Origin: Flavobacteriales bacterium
GTDB lineage: Bacteria; Bacteroidota; Bacteroidia; Flavobacteriales_D; Sanyastnellaceae
NCBI GenBank assembly: GCA_015663855.1
Contig: DQRJ01000026.1
Coordinates: 1-5,218 of the forward strand
DNA: 5,218 bases
Direction of reading: 5' to 3'
Shown here: positions 1-5,218 of the stretch, piece by piece
How positions within the stretch are numbered: the stretch's first letter is position 1
Layout of the letters: each line of letters starts with the position of its first letter
The notes under the pieces: generated by a model
What the model saw: only the letters and a program-made list of their open reading frames with translations
Databases searched by the model: none
What the model was told of the DNA's origin: nothing
Program-made: the position numbers and the translations under genes

Positions 1-465
1 AACTGTACGGTTCAGACCGCTTCGGCAGGTGTGACTTCGCCTTGTACTTCGCCTCTGAATCTATACACTCAGGAAATCACATTGACTGTGCTTGCGCCTC
101 CTTCTTCGGTTACTATTAATAACCAAACTTTTACGTTCACATCGCCTGATCTCAATGGTTTAGTTACTGAAACGTTCCTCTTAGAATTTCTCGTTTCTGA
201 CGGACTTACTGTAGATGTAGATATAACCTTTAGTGGAAATATTGCCTGTGGGGCTTCTTTCCCTTCGTTATTCAACGCTCCATTTGCATGCTACTGCACG
301 AATGATATCGATGGTAACGGTATGGTAACGGTCGATGATTTACTCCTGGTTTTAGCAGAATTCGGTTGTCTATCCGGATGTTCTGCGGATGTAACTAACG
401 ACGGGTTCGTAAATGTTAGCGACCTCCTTTCTATACTCTCGGAATTCGGTCAGATGTGTCCGTGA
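1..465 (+). CDS. Secreted protein with C-terminal dockerin-like repeat pair (3' part only)
   Basis: The reading frame is open from base 1, so the gene starts outside the window; the GTG at 31 is only an internal valine codon. 154 residues plus a TGA stop are present. Residues 1 to about 95 are rich in Thr, Ser, Val and Phe with alternating hydrophobic residues, like an extracellular beta-sandwich, but I recognise no family there. Residues 102-154 are two dockerin/EF-hand-like loops with a 28-residue period: DIDGNGMVTVDD followed by LLLVLAEFG, then DVTNDGFVNVSD followed by LLSILSEFG. Cysteines at 97, 99, 123, 127 and 153 flank the loops and suggest disulfides, hence a periplasmic or extracellular location. 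There is no T9SS sorting domain; the protein ends in QMCP. This kind of ending is common on secreted proteins of marine Flavobacteriales. Its catalytic or binding function, if any, lies upstream of the window. The gene converges on the minus-strand block with 4 bp between stops. Confidence 0.85.
   Translation, partial: NCTVQTASAGVTSPCTSPLNLYTQEITLTVLAPPSSVTINNQTFTFTSPDLNGLVTETFLLEFLVSDGLTVDVDITFSGNIACGASFPSLFNAPFACYCTNDIDGNGMVTVDDLLLVLAEFGCLSGCSADVTNDGFVNVSDLLSILSEFGQMCP
304..462 (+). repeat. Tandem dockerin-like (EF-hand-type) calcium-loop repeats, 84-bp period
   Basis: Two coding repeats begin at 304 and 388, exactly 84 bp (28 codons) apart. About 11 of 21 aligned residues are identical: D, G, V, V, D, L, L, L, E, F and G. 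Loop 1 has the canonical ligand positions, with D at 1, D at 3, N at 5 and D at 12. Loop 2 has D at 1, T at 3, D at 5 and D at 12, so position 3 is weaker. Both are followed by the helix pattern LLxxLxEFG. At DNA level both copies keep GAATTCGGT (358-366 and 442-450). The domain probably binds Ca2+ and stabilises or anchors the C-terminus. A cellulosomal cohesin partner is not implied. Confidence 0.8.
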
Positions 466-469
466 TTCT
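466..469. other. 4-bp convergent junction between two opposing genes
   Basis: The plus-strand TGA stop (463-465) and the minus-strand TAA stop (470-472, read as tta on the plus strand) are separated by ttct. No intrinsic terminator fits in the gap. The only nearby symmetry is the short ATTC/GAAT pair at about 465-478, which is too weak for a terminator. The two transcripts must therefore end inside each other's coding sequence, or be ended by another mechanism. Confidence 0.8.
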
Positions 470-1210
470 TTAACGAATTACATTCAAACGCTGTGTTGAA
501 ATTTCCCCGGAACCGTTAATTACTTCCACCAAATAAGCTCCACTAGCTAAGTTTCTTAGATCTAGCCGGGTTGTTTCGGAATTGGGGTGATAGGTAGCGA
601 CTAGGGTTCCTACTGGGCTGAATAAATTGACGCGGGTGTCGGAAAACGACTCGATTTGAATAGTTGCGTGATTCGTCGCGGGGTTCGGATGTAATCCGAA
701 GTTGAATGAAGCTACCGAGATCTCATCGATATTAACTACGCCAGGGTTTACATCGAGCCTAAGCTCCGAAAATCCATAGCAGTTCCCACCGTGATTTGAG
801 GCGACTGAGAGAAGTAAATATCTGACCACTAGACCGTCGAAATCGGGACCTGCTTCCCCGATATAACTATTCGAGCCCGGAGCCTGTTCGAGATTGATAT
901 CGCCCCACCAACTCCATGTCGTACCGTCAATAGACCAGTCAACTATCATTGTGGCGACCCCTCGATCTGTCTCGTCCATAACATTGTAGTTCCAAAAATG
1001 TGACTGGTTGAGTTCATAGTAATCCCCGAAATCGTAAAGAATCCAATGACCTTCAGATCGGTCGGGGTTAGGGTTTTGGGTCTCAACGCACGAAAGCCAA
1101 GAGTCGTCGAGCGAAGATGAATGAGCCCCCTCACAAAATTGAGCGCTTAGTTCCGAAGGAAGAGCTAAAATGCTGAAACCTATGAGAATTAGAACTTGTA
1201 AATTTTTCAT
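470..1210 (-). CDS. Secreted F5/8 type C (discoidin-like) domain protein with T9SS type A sorting domain
   Basis: A 246-residue protein. Residues 1-23 are a Sec signal peptide: MKN, a hydrophobic core LQVLILIGFSILAL, then a likely cut after LSA. Residues about 28-154 match the F5/8 type C / discoidin pattern often seen in Bacteroidota: WILYDFG, then FWNYN, DRGV, the core VDWSIDGTTW (90-99), EAGPDFDGLVVRYLLL (119-134) and the closing NHGGNCYGFSELRL (139-152). Such domains are beta-sandwiches that usually bind carbohydrate or other surface ligands; the ligand here is unknown and no enzyme domain is present. Residues about 172-246 form a T9SS type A sorting domain (HPNPATNHATIQI, then LDLRNLASGAYLVEV, ending in QRLNVIR). 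It directs export across the outer membrane and is normally removed. ATG at 1208-1210 is the natural start, 10 bp after the DUF1501 stop, so this is the last gene of the apparent operon. Domain names are from pattern recognition, not a profile search. Confidence 0.88.
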   Translation of the reverse strand: MKNLQVLILIGFSILALPSELSAQFCEGAHSSSLDDSWLSCVETQNPNPDRSEGHWILYDFGDYYELNQSHFWNYNVMDETDRGVATMIVDWSIDGTTWSWWGDINLEQAPGSNSYIGEAGPDFDGLVVRYLLLSVASNHGGNCYGFSELRLDVNPGVVNIDEISVASFNFGLHPNPATNHATIQIESFSDTRVNLFSPVGTLVATYHPNSETTRLDLRNLASGAYLVEVINGSGEISTQRLNVIR

Positions 1211-1220
1211 GTCGTGGAGA

Positions 1221-2612
1221 TTAAAGGTTCATAAATCCTATCGGGTTTCCAGAGCCGGGAGTGTAGAAATTCTCTACGTTCGGGAAAATATCTGAGAGAG
1301 AAGATGAATTTACTCCTAGCCAAAGTGCGAGTTCCGCGAAATACGCATCAGTAGAAATCTCCGGAATTAAAATTCCGTTTCCTACTTCAAGTTCTGACCC
1401 TAACCCCAGAGAAGGGTATTGACCATAGATTTGTCCCCCGTTAACGGCGCCACCGAAAACCATCGCATTTCCTCCCCATGCATGATCAGAGCCATTCCCG
1501 TTTGAAGTCAGAGTACGAGCGAAGTCAGAGATAGTAAACGTCGTCACTTTATCTGCAATTCCTAGCTCGTCCATCGCCTCGTAAAACGAACCGATAGCCC
1601 CACTAAGTAGTGAAAGTTGAGCCGCTTGATTATTCAGGACCTCTCCATGATTGTCAAATCCCCCAAGCTTAATATAATACGTCTGTCTCTCCATGCCCAA
1701 ACCTCCCGAAACGGCAATACTCTTCGCCACCATCTTTAATTGCCTCGAAATATTTGTGCTGGCAAATTGAGTTGCTAAAGGAGTCAATTCATCAAGAGCG
1801 GCCGTAAAGACATCATGCTGGTTTTGGGATGACTTTACCTTATTCGCATAAGTTTTCTTGAGAATGTCCGTGTATTGCTGGTCTAAAATATTCGTGATTC
1901 CACTGGAGACAATCATTGCAAACGGATCCGTATCATCCATCATTTCAATCCCCACACTTCCCTGAGGAGTAATCGCAAATTCATCCACAACATTCCCCGC
2001 TTGCCACAGATTCGTGCCCGCAAGAGAGAGGTTCATAGACATATCCTGATTCGTGTTTCCCGAGGCCAAAATATCTGCCACCTTCCCTCCCCATCCTTTG
2101 GCAGAACGAGTTTGGGGGATGGACGTTTGCCAATGTCTGGCTTGGTCTGCGTGAGATTGAAGCCCTAGGGGAAGGGGAGCGGTGCCAGAAAGAATTTGAG
2201 TTTTCGTAACCGGCTCGATCAGGGTTCCTACGTTTGCAATCACAGCCGCTCGACCCGAGTTGAATAATCCCGCCACTTCCGGCATCGACGGGTGCAAACC
2301 GTAGTTTACTCCGCCTACGTCCGTATAGTTTAGGGGGATAAGATCCCCTGACGGTAAGGCCAAATTAGATCTCGTATTCGCATAGACATTGTATGGCTCT
2401 GACGAAGTCGGCACCACCATATTGTACGAATCGTTTCCTCCTGCAAGAAGTATACAAACGAGAGCTTTATAGTCGTCCGGAGGAGGGGGTGCGACAAGCG
2501 AGTTCATCATCCCCAAAGTTGTGAATGACGACAGAAATGCTGTTGAACCCATCGCTGCACATCCTGTATTCGCTATGAATTTTCTTCTTGAAATTCTTCT
2601 TTTCTTCGACAT
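1221..2612 (-). CDS. DUF1501 family protein, Tat-exported
   Basis: 463 residues from ATG at 2610-2612. An in-frame GTG at 2619-2621 adds three residues and overlaps the DUF1800 stop by 4 bp (GTGA). I prefer the ATG because it gives a compact Tat n-region: MSKKRR, then S8-R9-R10-K11-F12-I13, then a hydrophobic stretch to about residue 40. Family hallmarks in order: LLAGGNDSYNMVVP (about 54-67), GLHP, SHADQARHWQT (153-163), GGFDNHGE (317-324), ISDFART (361-367), SDHAWGG (375-381), then VFGGAVNGGQIYG. DUF1501 belongs to the alkaline phosphatase/sulfatase-like group, and the conserved D and H residues are plausible metal ligands; no activity is established for the family that I know of. The length fits a complete member. 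Tat export suggests folding, perhaps with cofactor loading, before translocation. It is close-coupled to the upstream DUF1800 gene, its usual partner. No T9SS sorting domain is present, so it is probably periplasmic unless escorted further. Confidence 0.92.
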   Translation of the reverse strand: MSKKRRISRRKFIANTGCAAMGSTAFLSSFTTLGMMNSLVAPPPPDDYKALVCILLAGGNDSYNMVVPTSSEPYNVYANTRSNLALPSGDLIPLNYTDVGGVNYGLHPSMPEVAGLFNSGRAAVIANVGTLIEPVTKTQILSGTAPLPLGLQSHADQARHWQTSIPQTRSAKGWGGKVADILASGNTNQDMSMNLSLAGTNLWQAGNVVDEFAITPQGSVGIEMMDDTDPFAMIVSSGITNILDQQYTDILKKTYANKVKSSQNQHDVFTAALDELTPLATQFASTNISRQLKMVAKSIAVSGGLGMERQTYYIKLGGFDNHGEVLNNQAAQLSLLSGAIGSFYEAMDELGIADKVTTFTISDFARTLTSNGNGSDHAWGGNAMVFGGAVNGGQIYGQYPSLGLGSELEVGNGILIPEISTDAYFAELALWLGVNSSSLSDIFPNVENFYTPGSGNPIGFMNL

Positions 2613-2617
2613 AGGAA

Positions 2618-2621
2618 TCAC
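2618..2621 (-). other. GTGA stop/start overlap (translational coupling candidate)
   Basis: On the minus strand the DUF1800 stop TGA (2620-2618) overlaps a possible GTG start (2621-2619) of the DUF1501 gene. The competing ATG start is at 2612-2610, five bases past the stop. Neither has an upstream Shine-Dalgarno sequence, so reinitiation by ribosomes ending DUF1800 translation is plausible with either start. Confidence 0.5.
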
Positions 2622-4474
2622 TTTTGGATTATATAATCAGGTGAAATGAGTATGAGGTAAATCGCAACCTTCAGCTTGACTGCCGGTTCTAAAAAAGTCA
2701 CGTCTACAATCTCTGTAATGGTGGAAATCGTTTCCTCAGATAACATCCCTCCAGCGAAAAGAATATTCAGTCTAGCCATCATCGCCGAAATGTCTGTTGC
2801 AGCTAAGGCAGTCTCATCACTAAAATCTAGCGACACTTTATCCTCAGGTGTCTCAAAAGCAACATCCCACCAAGGATATCCTATATCATCTGGGTGAGCC
2901 AAAGTGATCGCATCCAGGTAAATCTCCCCGAAAAGCATATCCGCAGTCAAGTTGATATACTTTATCGCAATTGCAGAATTTAATAGCTCAAATTCAGGAG
3001 CAACTAAAGCAGAATCCGAAACAGGACCCGATGGAGCATATGAGGGAAGGAAAAAGTTAAATACCGAGGGCGAAGCCATAGGGTGTTGGCCTAATTCATC
3101 AGGAATCCATCCCACACTCCACATCTTGCCAGACTCATTCGAGGCATCGAATGCCTTTAAAATTTGGTTATACCGAATCATCGGCTCGCGCATCTTTCCG
3201 CTTGAAATATCTTCTATCCATTCACAATCTCTAGCTTCATCATCCAGTAAAATCGCCTTCGCCACTGCGGCAAGGTCTCCCTTTACTCCTTCACCATTAT
3301 TCACAAAAACTTGAGCCACTCTCCCGATATATTCTGGCGTGGGATTCGATTTTACGAGTCGCTGAATCAGAAGCTTACTGATAAAAGGCGCTGTGTTTTG
3401 GTGATAAAATAAGTTGTCTAAGGCTATATCAATATCTTGTCCACCTGTCGCACCCTCCATCGTGGCTGCGCCGTTCAAGAGGTGCTTGACGCCTTCCTCG
3501 TGCCACCCTTCGAACATGACCATGGGCATTGTGGAATTGATGTATGGCACTGTATTATACCAAACCCCCCACTCCACAGTTTCCTCAGAATAATCGACCC
3601 ATGGAGCCCAATATTGAGCCGGTCCTAAACCAGTAAACACCCTTGCGAATTCGCCAATATCGCTGTTATTATAAGTCGGGACAGGCACACCATCTTCGTC
3701 CGTTATTATCGATCCGTCGATCTCAAGCTGGTACAGCCCGATAGTAAAAAGTTGCATTACCTCCCTCGCGTAGTTCTCATCGGGATGAATATTCTCCTCT
3801 TCGTTTGTAGGGGAGTTGTTTATGAAGCTCAAATAATACCCCATCGCTGGATGATATGTCACCTCCTCAAGCAAATCACGAAAGTTCCCGAAAGCGTTCT
3901 TGTAGAGTACATCGTAATACGATGCCAAACCGAAAGCGTCTGTCTGCAAGTCCGATTCCTCCGAAGTAATCAAGATCTCACTCAAAGCTATCGTCATCTT
4001 CTGCCTTAAATAATCGTCTCCGTGCATAGAATTATTCCACCACGCCATTCTCCAATAGAAACTTGCCGGGAAAACATCTTCGTTCCCATTAATAATTATC
4101 TCTCCCCATTCGTCGTAATATGCCTGAACGAAATGATCCCAAATCATTTTCGTGGTGTCGAGATAATTCATTTCTGGCATCTGAATTTGAGCGTCTATCC
4201 AATTATCAAATCCCAAAGTCGAAACCTCTTCTATAGTCTCGAAATTGACTCCGATAGTAGCTTGTCCTAAAAATCGAGCGGCATTGCGAATATGCCTATC
4301 CATGCCCGACCCATTAATGGTGTTCACTCCCACGCCAAGCAATCCCGTTCCGCTAGTAGTAACGGTTACTCCTGTGGTATGACCTGTTCCGAGGTAATCG
4401 GTGTGGGGAGTGGTTTGGGCTGACACAGTCACCGCAATGAGTAAAATGCACCCCGCAAGAAAAGAATACTTCAT
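2618..4474 (-). CDS. DUF1800 family protein, Sec-exported
   Basis: A 618-residue, complete protein. Residues 1-19 are a signal peptide (MKYSFLAGCILLIAVTVSA, then QTT). Residues 20-58 are a Gly/Thr-rich linker (TGHTTGVTVTTSGTG). The DUF1800 domain runs from about 60 to the end with the expected blocks in order: ARFLGQATIG (66-75), LGFDNWIDAQ, LRQKMTIALSEILI (156-169), NFRDLLEEVTYHPAMGYYLS (197-216), ENYAREVMQLFTIGL (233-247), the WHEEGVKHLLNG region (324-335), HQNTAPFISKLLIQRLVKSN (358-377), LDDEAR (410-415), KMREPMIRY (427-435), MASPSVFNFFLPSY (466-479) and the terminal LILISPDYIIQK. The family is widespread, and I know of no proven activity. There is no T9SS sorting domain. ATG at 4472-4474 is the natural start because the signal peptide begins there, 9 bp after the upstream stop. 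It is co-directional and coupled with DUF1501, the classic pairing, so the two probably form a complex or act on one substrate (inference). Confidence 0.93.
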   Translation of the reverse strand: MKYSFLAGCILLIAVTVSAQTTPHTDYLGTGHTTGVTVTTSGTGLLGVGVNTINGSGMDRHIRNAARFLGQATIGVNFETIEEVSTLGFDNWIDAQIQMPEMNYLDTTKMIWDHFVQAYYDEWGEIIINGNEDVFPASFYWRMAWWNNSMHGDDYLRQKMTIALSEILITSEESDLQTDAFGLASYYDVLYKNAFGNFRDLLEEVTYHPAMGYYLSFINNSPTNEEENIHPDENYAREVMQLFTIGLYQLEIDGSIITDEDGVPVPTYNNSDIGEFARVFTGLGPAQYWAPWVDYSEETVEWGVWYNTVPYINSTMPMVMFEGWHEEGVKHLLNGAATMEGATGGQDIDIALDNLFYHQNTAPFISKLLIQRLVKSNPTPEYIGRVAQVFVNNGEGVKGDLAAVAKAILLDDEARDCEWIEDISSGKMREPMIRYNQILKAFDASNESGKMWSVGWIPDELGQHPMASPSVFNFFLPSYAPSGPVSDSALVAPEFELLNSAIAIKYINLTADMLFGEIYLDAITLAHPDDIGYPWWDVAFETPEDKVSLDFSDETALAATDISAMMARLNILFAGGMLSEETISTITEIVDVTFLEPAVKLKVAIYLILISPDYIIQK

Positions 4475-4483
4475 CTTGTCAAA

Positions 4484-5218
4484 TTAGTTTAAAATCACAC
4501 GCTTGTGAGTCGGTGTAAGACCCTGAGCATCAATCTGTAGCATGTAAGAGCCCCTTGGAAGACTACTCATATCGATGGTCGTTTGATTGATTGCCTTCAG
4601 GGCCCAAACCATTCTTCCCGACGCATCGCGTAGAGTCAAATTCGCCTCCTCAGAAGACCATTTCGAAAGATTTATAAATAGCTCGGTCGAAGCCGGCGTA
4701 GGGAAAACCTCTATCGCCGAATTATCGATTTCCGAAACTGAAACAGGGGTAATATTTACCGAAAGGCATACTTGATCGCCTGAGCATCCACCACTATTCG
4801 TCTCTGTCACGCAGAGTGTTCCAGCTCCCGATCCCCACCAAGACACAGCCACGTCTGATGTTCCTTCACCATCTGTCACATCGCCGCTGGTAGACACCCA
4901 ATCGTATGTACTTCCGGTTGTGTTCGGGTAAGAGTACGACAGAAGCATATTTGCCGTCGGCTGAATCTCTCCCGTTATGGAATAAAGACTGATGTAGTTA
5001 CAAACTGTTGGATCATTAATCGCGTCCGGAGCATAGTTGCAAGCCTCGGTGTCGTGGCAGCCATATCCTAGACAACTACAGTCGATGTCCTGAATAAAGT
5101 CGTTTACAGAGTTCGGATCGCCATCGTCGCAAGGATCTCCCGGCAATATGCACGAGTTGTCCCCGATTGTGGCTTCGAAGTCATAGTTACAAGCGTATGG
5201 TATCATACATCCTGCACA
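4484..5218 (-). CDS. Large secreted cysteine-repeat / Ig-like protein with T9SS type A sorting domain (3' part only)
   Basis: The frame is open to the right edge: upstream of the ATG at 5206 it continues as C-A-G-C, so the start is outside the window. 244 residues plus a TAA stop are visible. Residues 3-23 and 53-73 are two copies of a 21-residue cysteine repeat (GCxxxxACNY, closing Cys). Between them lies a linker (DPCDDGDPNSVND, then DIDCSC) of a kind that often separates such repeats in Bacteroidota surface proteins. Residues about 76-155 resemble an Ig/PKD-like beta-sandwich (YDWVSTSGDV, then VSWWGSGAGTLCVTET, CSGDQVCLSV). Residues about 170-244 are a T9SS type A sorting domain (VFPTPASTELFINL, then LTLRDASGRMV, IDMSSLPRGSYMLQI, KRVILN). 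It carries PTPA where PNPA is usual. The product is likely a cell-surface or released structural or adhesin-like protein. It stops 9 bp before the DUF1800 start and so probably shares its transcript; any catalytic part would be upstream. Confidence 0.88.
   Translation of the reverse strand, partial: CAGCMIPYACNYDFEATIGDNSCILPGDPCDDGDPNSVNDFIQDIDCSCLGYGCHDTEACNYAPDAINDPTVCNYISLYSITGEIQPTANMLLSYSYPNTTGSTYDWVSTSGDVTDGEGTSDVAVSWWGSGAGTLCVTETNSGGCSGDQVCLSVNITPVSVSEIDNSAIEVFPTPASTELFINLSKWSSEEANLTLRDASGRMVWALKAINQTTIDMSSLPRGSYMLQIDAQGLTPTHKRVILN
5000..5212 (-). repeat. Two copies of a GC....ACNY cysteine repeat, 150-bp period
   Basis: Copy 1 (5150-5212) reads GCMIPYACNYDFEATIGDNSC and copy 2 (5000-5062) starts GCHDTEACNYAPDAIND and closes with Cys. 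Both are 21 residues long, with Cys at positions 2, 8 and 21 and ACNY at 7-10; 8 of 21 residues match. They are separated by a 29-residue linker that contains three more cysteines. This repeat commonly occurs in long tandem series in secreted Bacteroidota proteins, so more copies probably lie to the right. The odd number of cysteines per unit may mean pairing with the linker. Confidence 0.75.

Noticed and set aside
69..275. 68-codon minus-strand open frame opposite the dockerin-like protein gene
   Set aside because: The plus-strand frame continues into a recognisable domain; the minus frame shows no protein-like pattern.
304..462. Cellulosome dockerin
   Set aside because: The loops resemble dockerin repeats, but nothing in the window encodes cohesins, scaffoldins or glycoside hydrolases, and similar endings are common on non-cellulosomal Flavobacteriales proteins.
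465..478. ATTCTTTAACGAAT near-palindrome at the convergent junction as a terminator
   Set aside because: Only four A/T-rich pairs can form around a six-base loop and there is no T-tract; it is too weak for an intrinsic terminator.
946..1134. 62-codon minus-strand frame overlapping the F5/8 protein gene
   Set aside because: It is an alternate frame of a gene with clear signal peptide, discoidin-like and T9SS domains.
2510..2612. Lipoprotein signal in the DUF1501 N-terminus (cysteine at residue 18)
   Set aside because: The cysteine lies only five residues after the twin-arginine motif, ahead of the hydrophobic core, and is not preceded by a lipobox.
2628..2633. TATAAT on the minus strand just before the DUF1501 gene, as a possible internal promoter
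   Set aside because: It lies in the DUF1800 stop-proximal codons (D-Y-I-I-Q-K), only about 15 bases before the start codon, lacks a suitably spaced upstream element, and does not fit the Bacteroidota -7 consensus.
2952..3314. 120-codon plus-strand open frame inside the DUF1800 gene
   Set aside because: It is antisense to strongly conserved DUF1800 blocks, has no recognisable domain or signal, and its composition is what a shadow frame gives.
3437..4270. Three further plus-strand open frames of 63-85 codons opposite the DUF1800 gene
   Set aside because: All are antisense to the conserved DUF1800 domain, with no start context or familiar motif.
1..5218. Phage, defence, CRISPR, transposon, tRNA or rRNA content
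   Set aside because: I found no direct-repeat array, inverted terminal repeats, integrase or transposase motifs or structured RNA; nearly every base belongs to one of five coding sequences.

Overview
The window looks like a piece of a marine Bacteroidota genome, probably Flavobacteriales. Two proteins end in Por/type IX secretion (T9SS) type A sorting domains. A third ends in the dockerin-like double loop finishing '..EFG..CP' that is common in this group. A fourth carries the 'GC....ACNY' cysteine repeat typical of large secreted Bacteroidota proteins. The start regions show no Shine-Dalgarno sequences, which also fits. The assignment rests on protein architecture only; I see no RNA gene or other phylogenetic marker.

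Layout. Positions 1-465 (+) hold the 3' end of a gene for a secreted protein with a C-terminal dockerin-like calcium-binding pair. It converges, with 4 bp between stop codons, on a tightly packed minus-strand block filling the rest of the window. In transcription order that block is: (a) the 3' end of a large cysteine-repeat / Ig-like / T9SS protein (4484-5218, start outside the window); (b) a DUF1800 protein with a Sec-type signal peptide (2618-4474); (c) a DUF1501 protein with a twin-arginine signal (1221-2612, or from 2621 with a GTG start); (d) a small discoidin-like (F5/8 type C) protein with a T9SS sorting domain (470-1210). Gaps are 9, about 5 (or a 4-bp overlap) and 10 bp, so this is very probably one operon whose promoter lies beyond the right edge.

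How the genes may work together. DUF1800 and DUF1501 genes are a recurrent adjacent pair in Bacteroidota, Planctomycetota and Proteobacteria, and to my knowledge their biochemical role is not settled. DUF1501 belongs to the alkaline phosphatase/sulfatase-like fold group. Here the pair sits between two T9SS cargo genes, and all four products carry or imply export signals (Sec, Tat, T9SS). A joint role at or beyond the outer membrane is a reasonable inference, but the sequence does not show the substrate. There is no mobile element, CRISPR array, RNA gene or non-coding stretch longer than about 10 bp.
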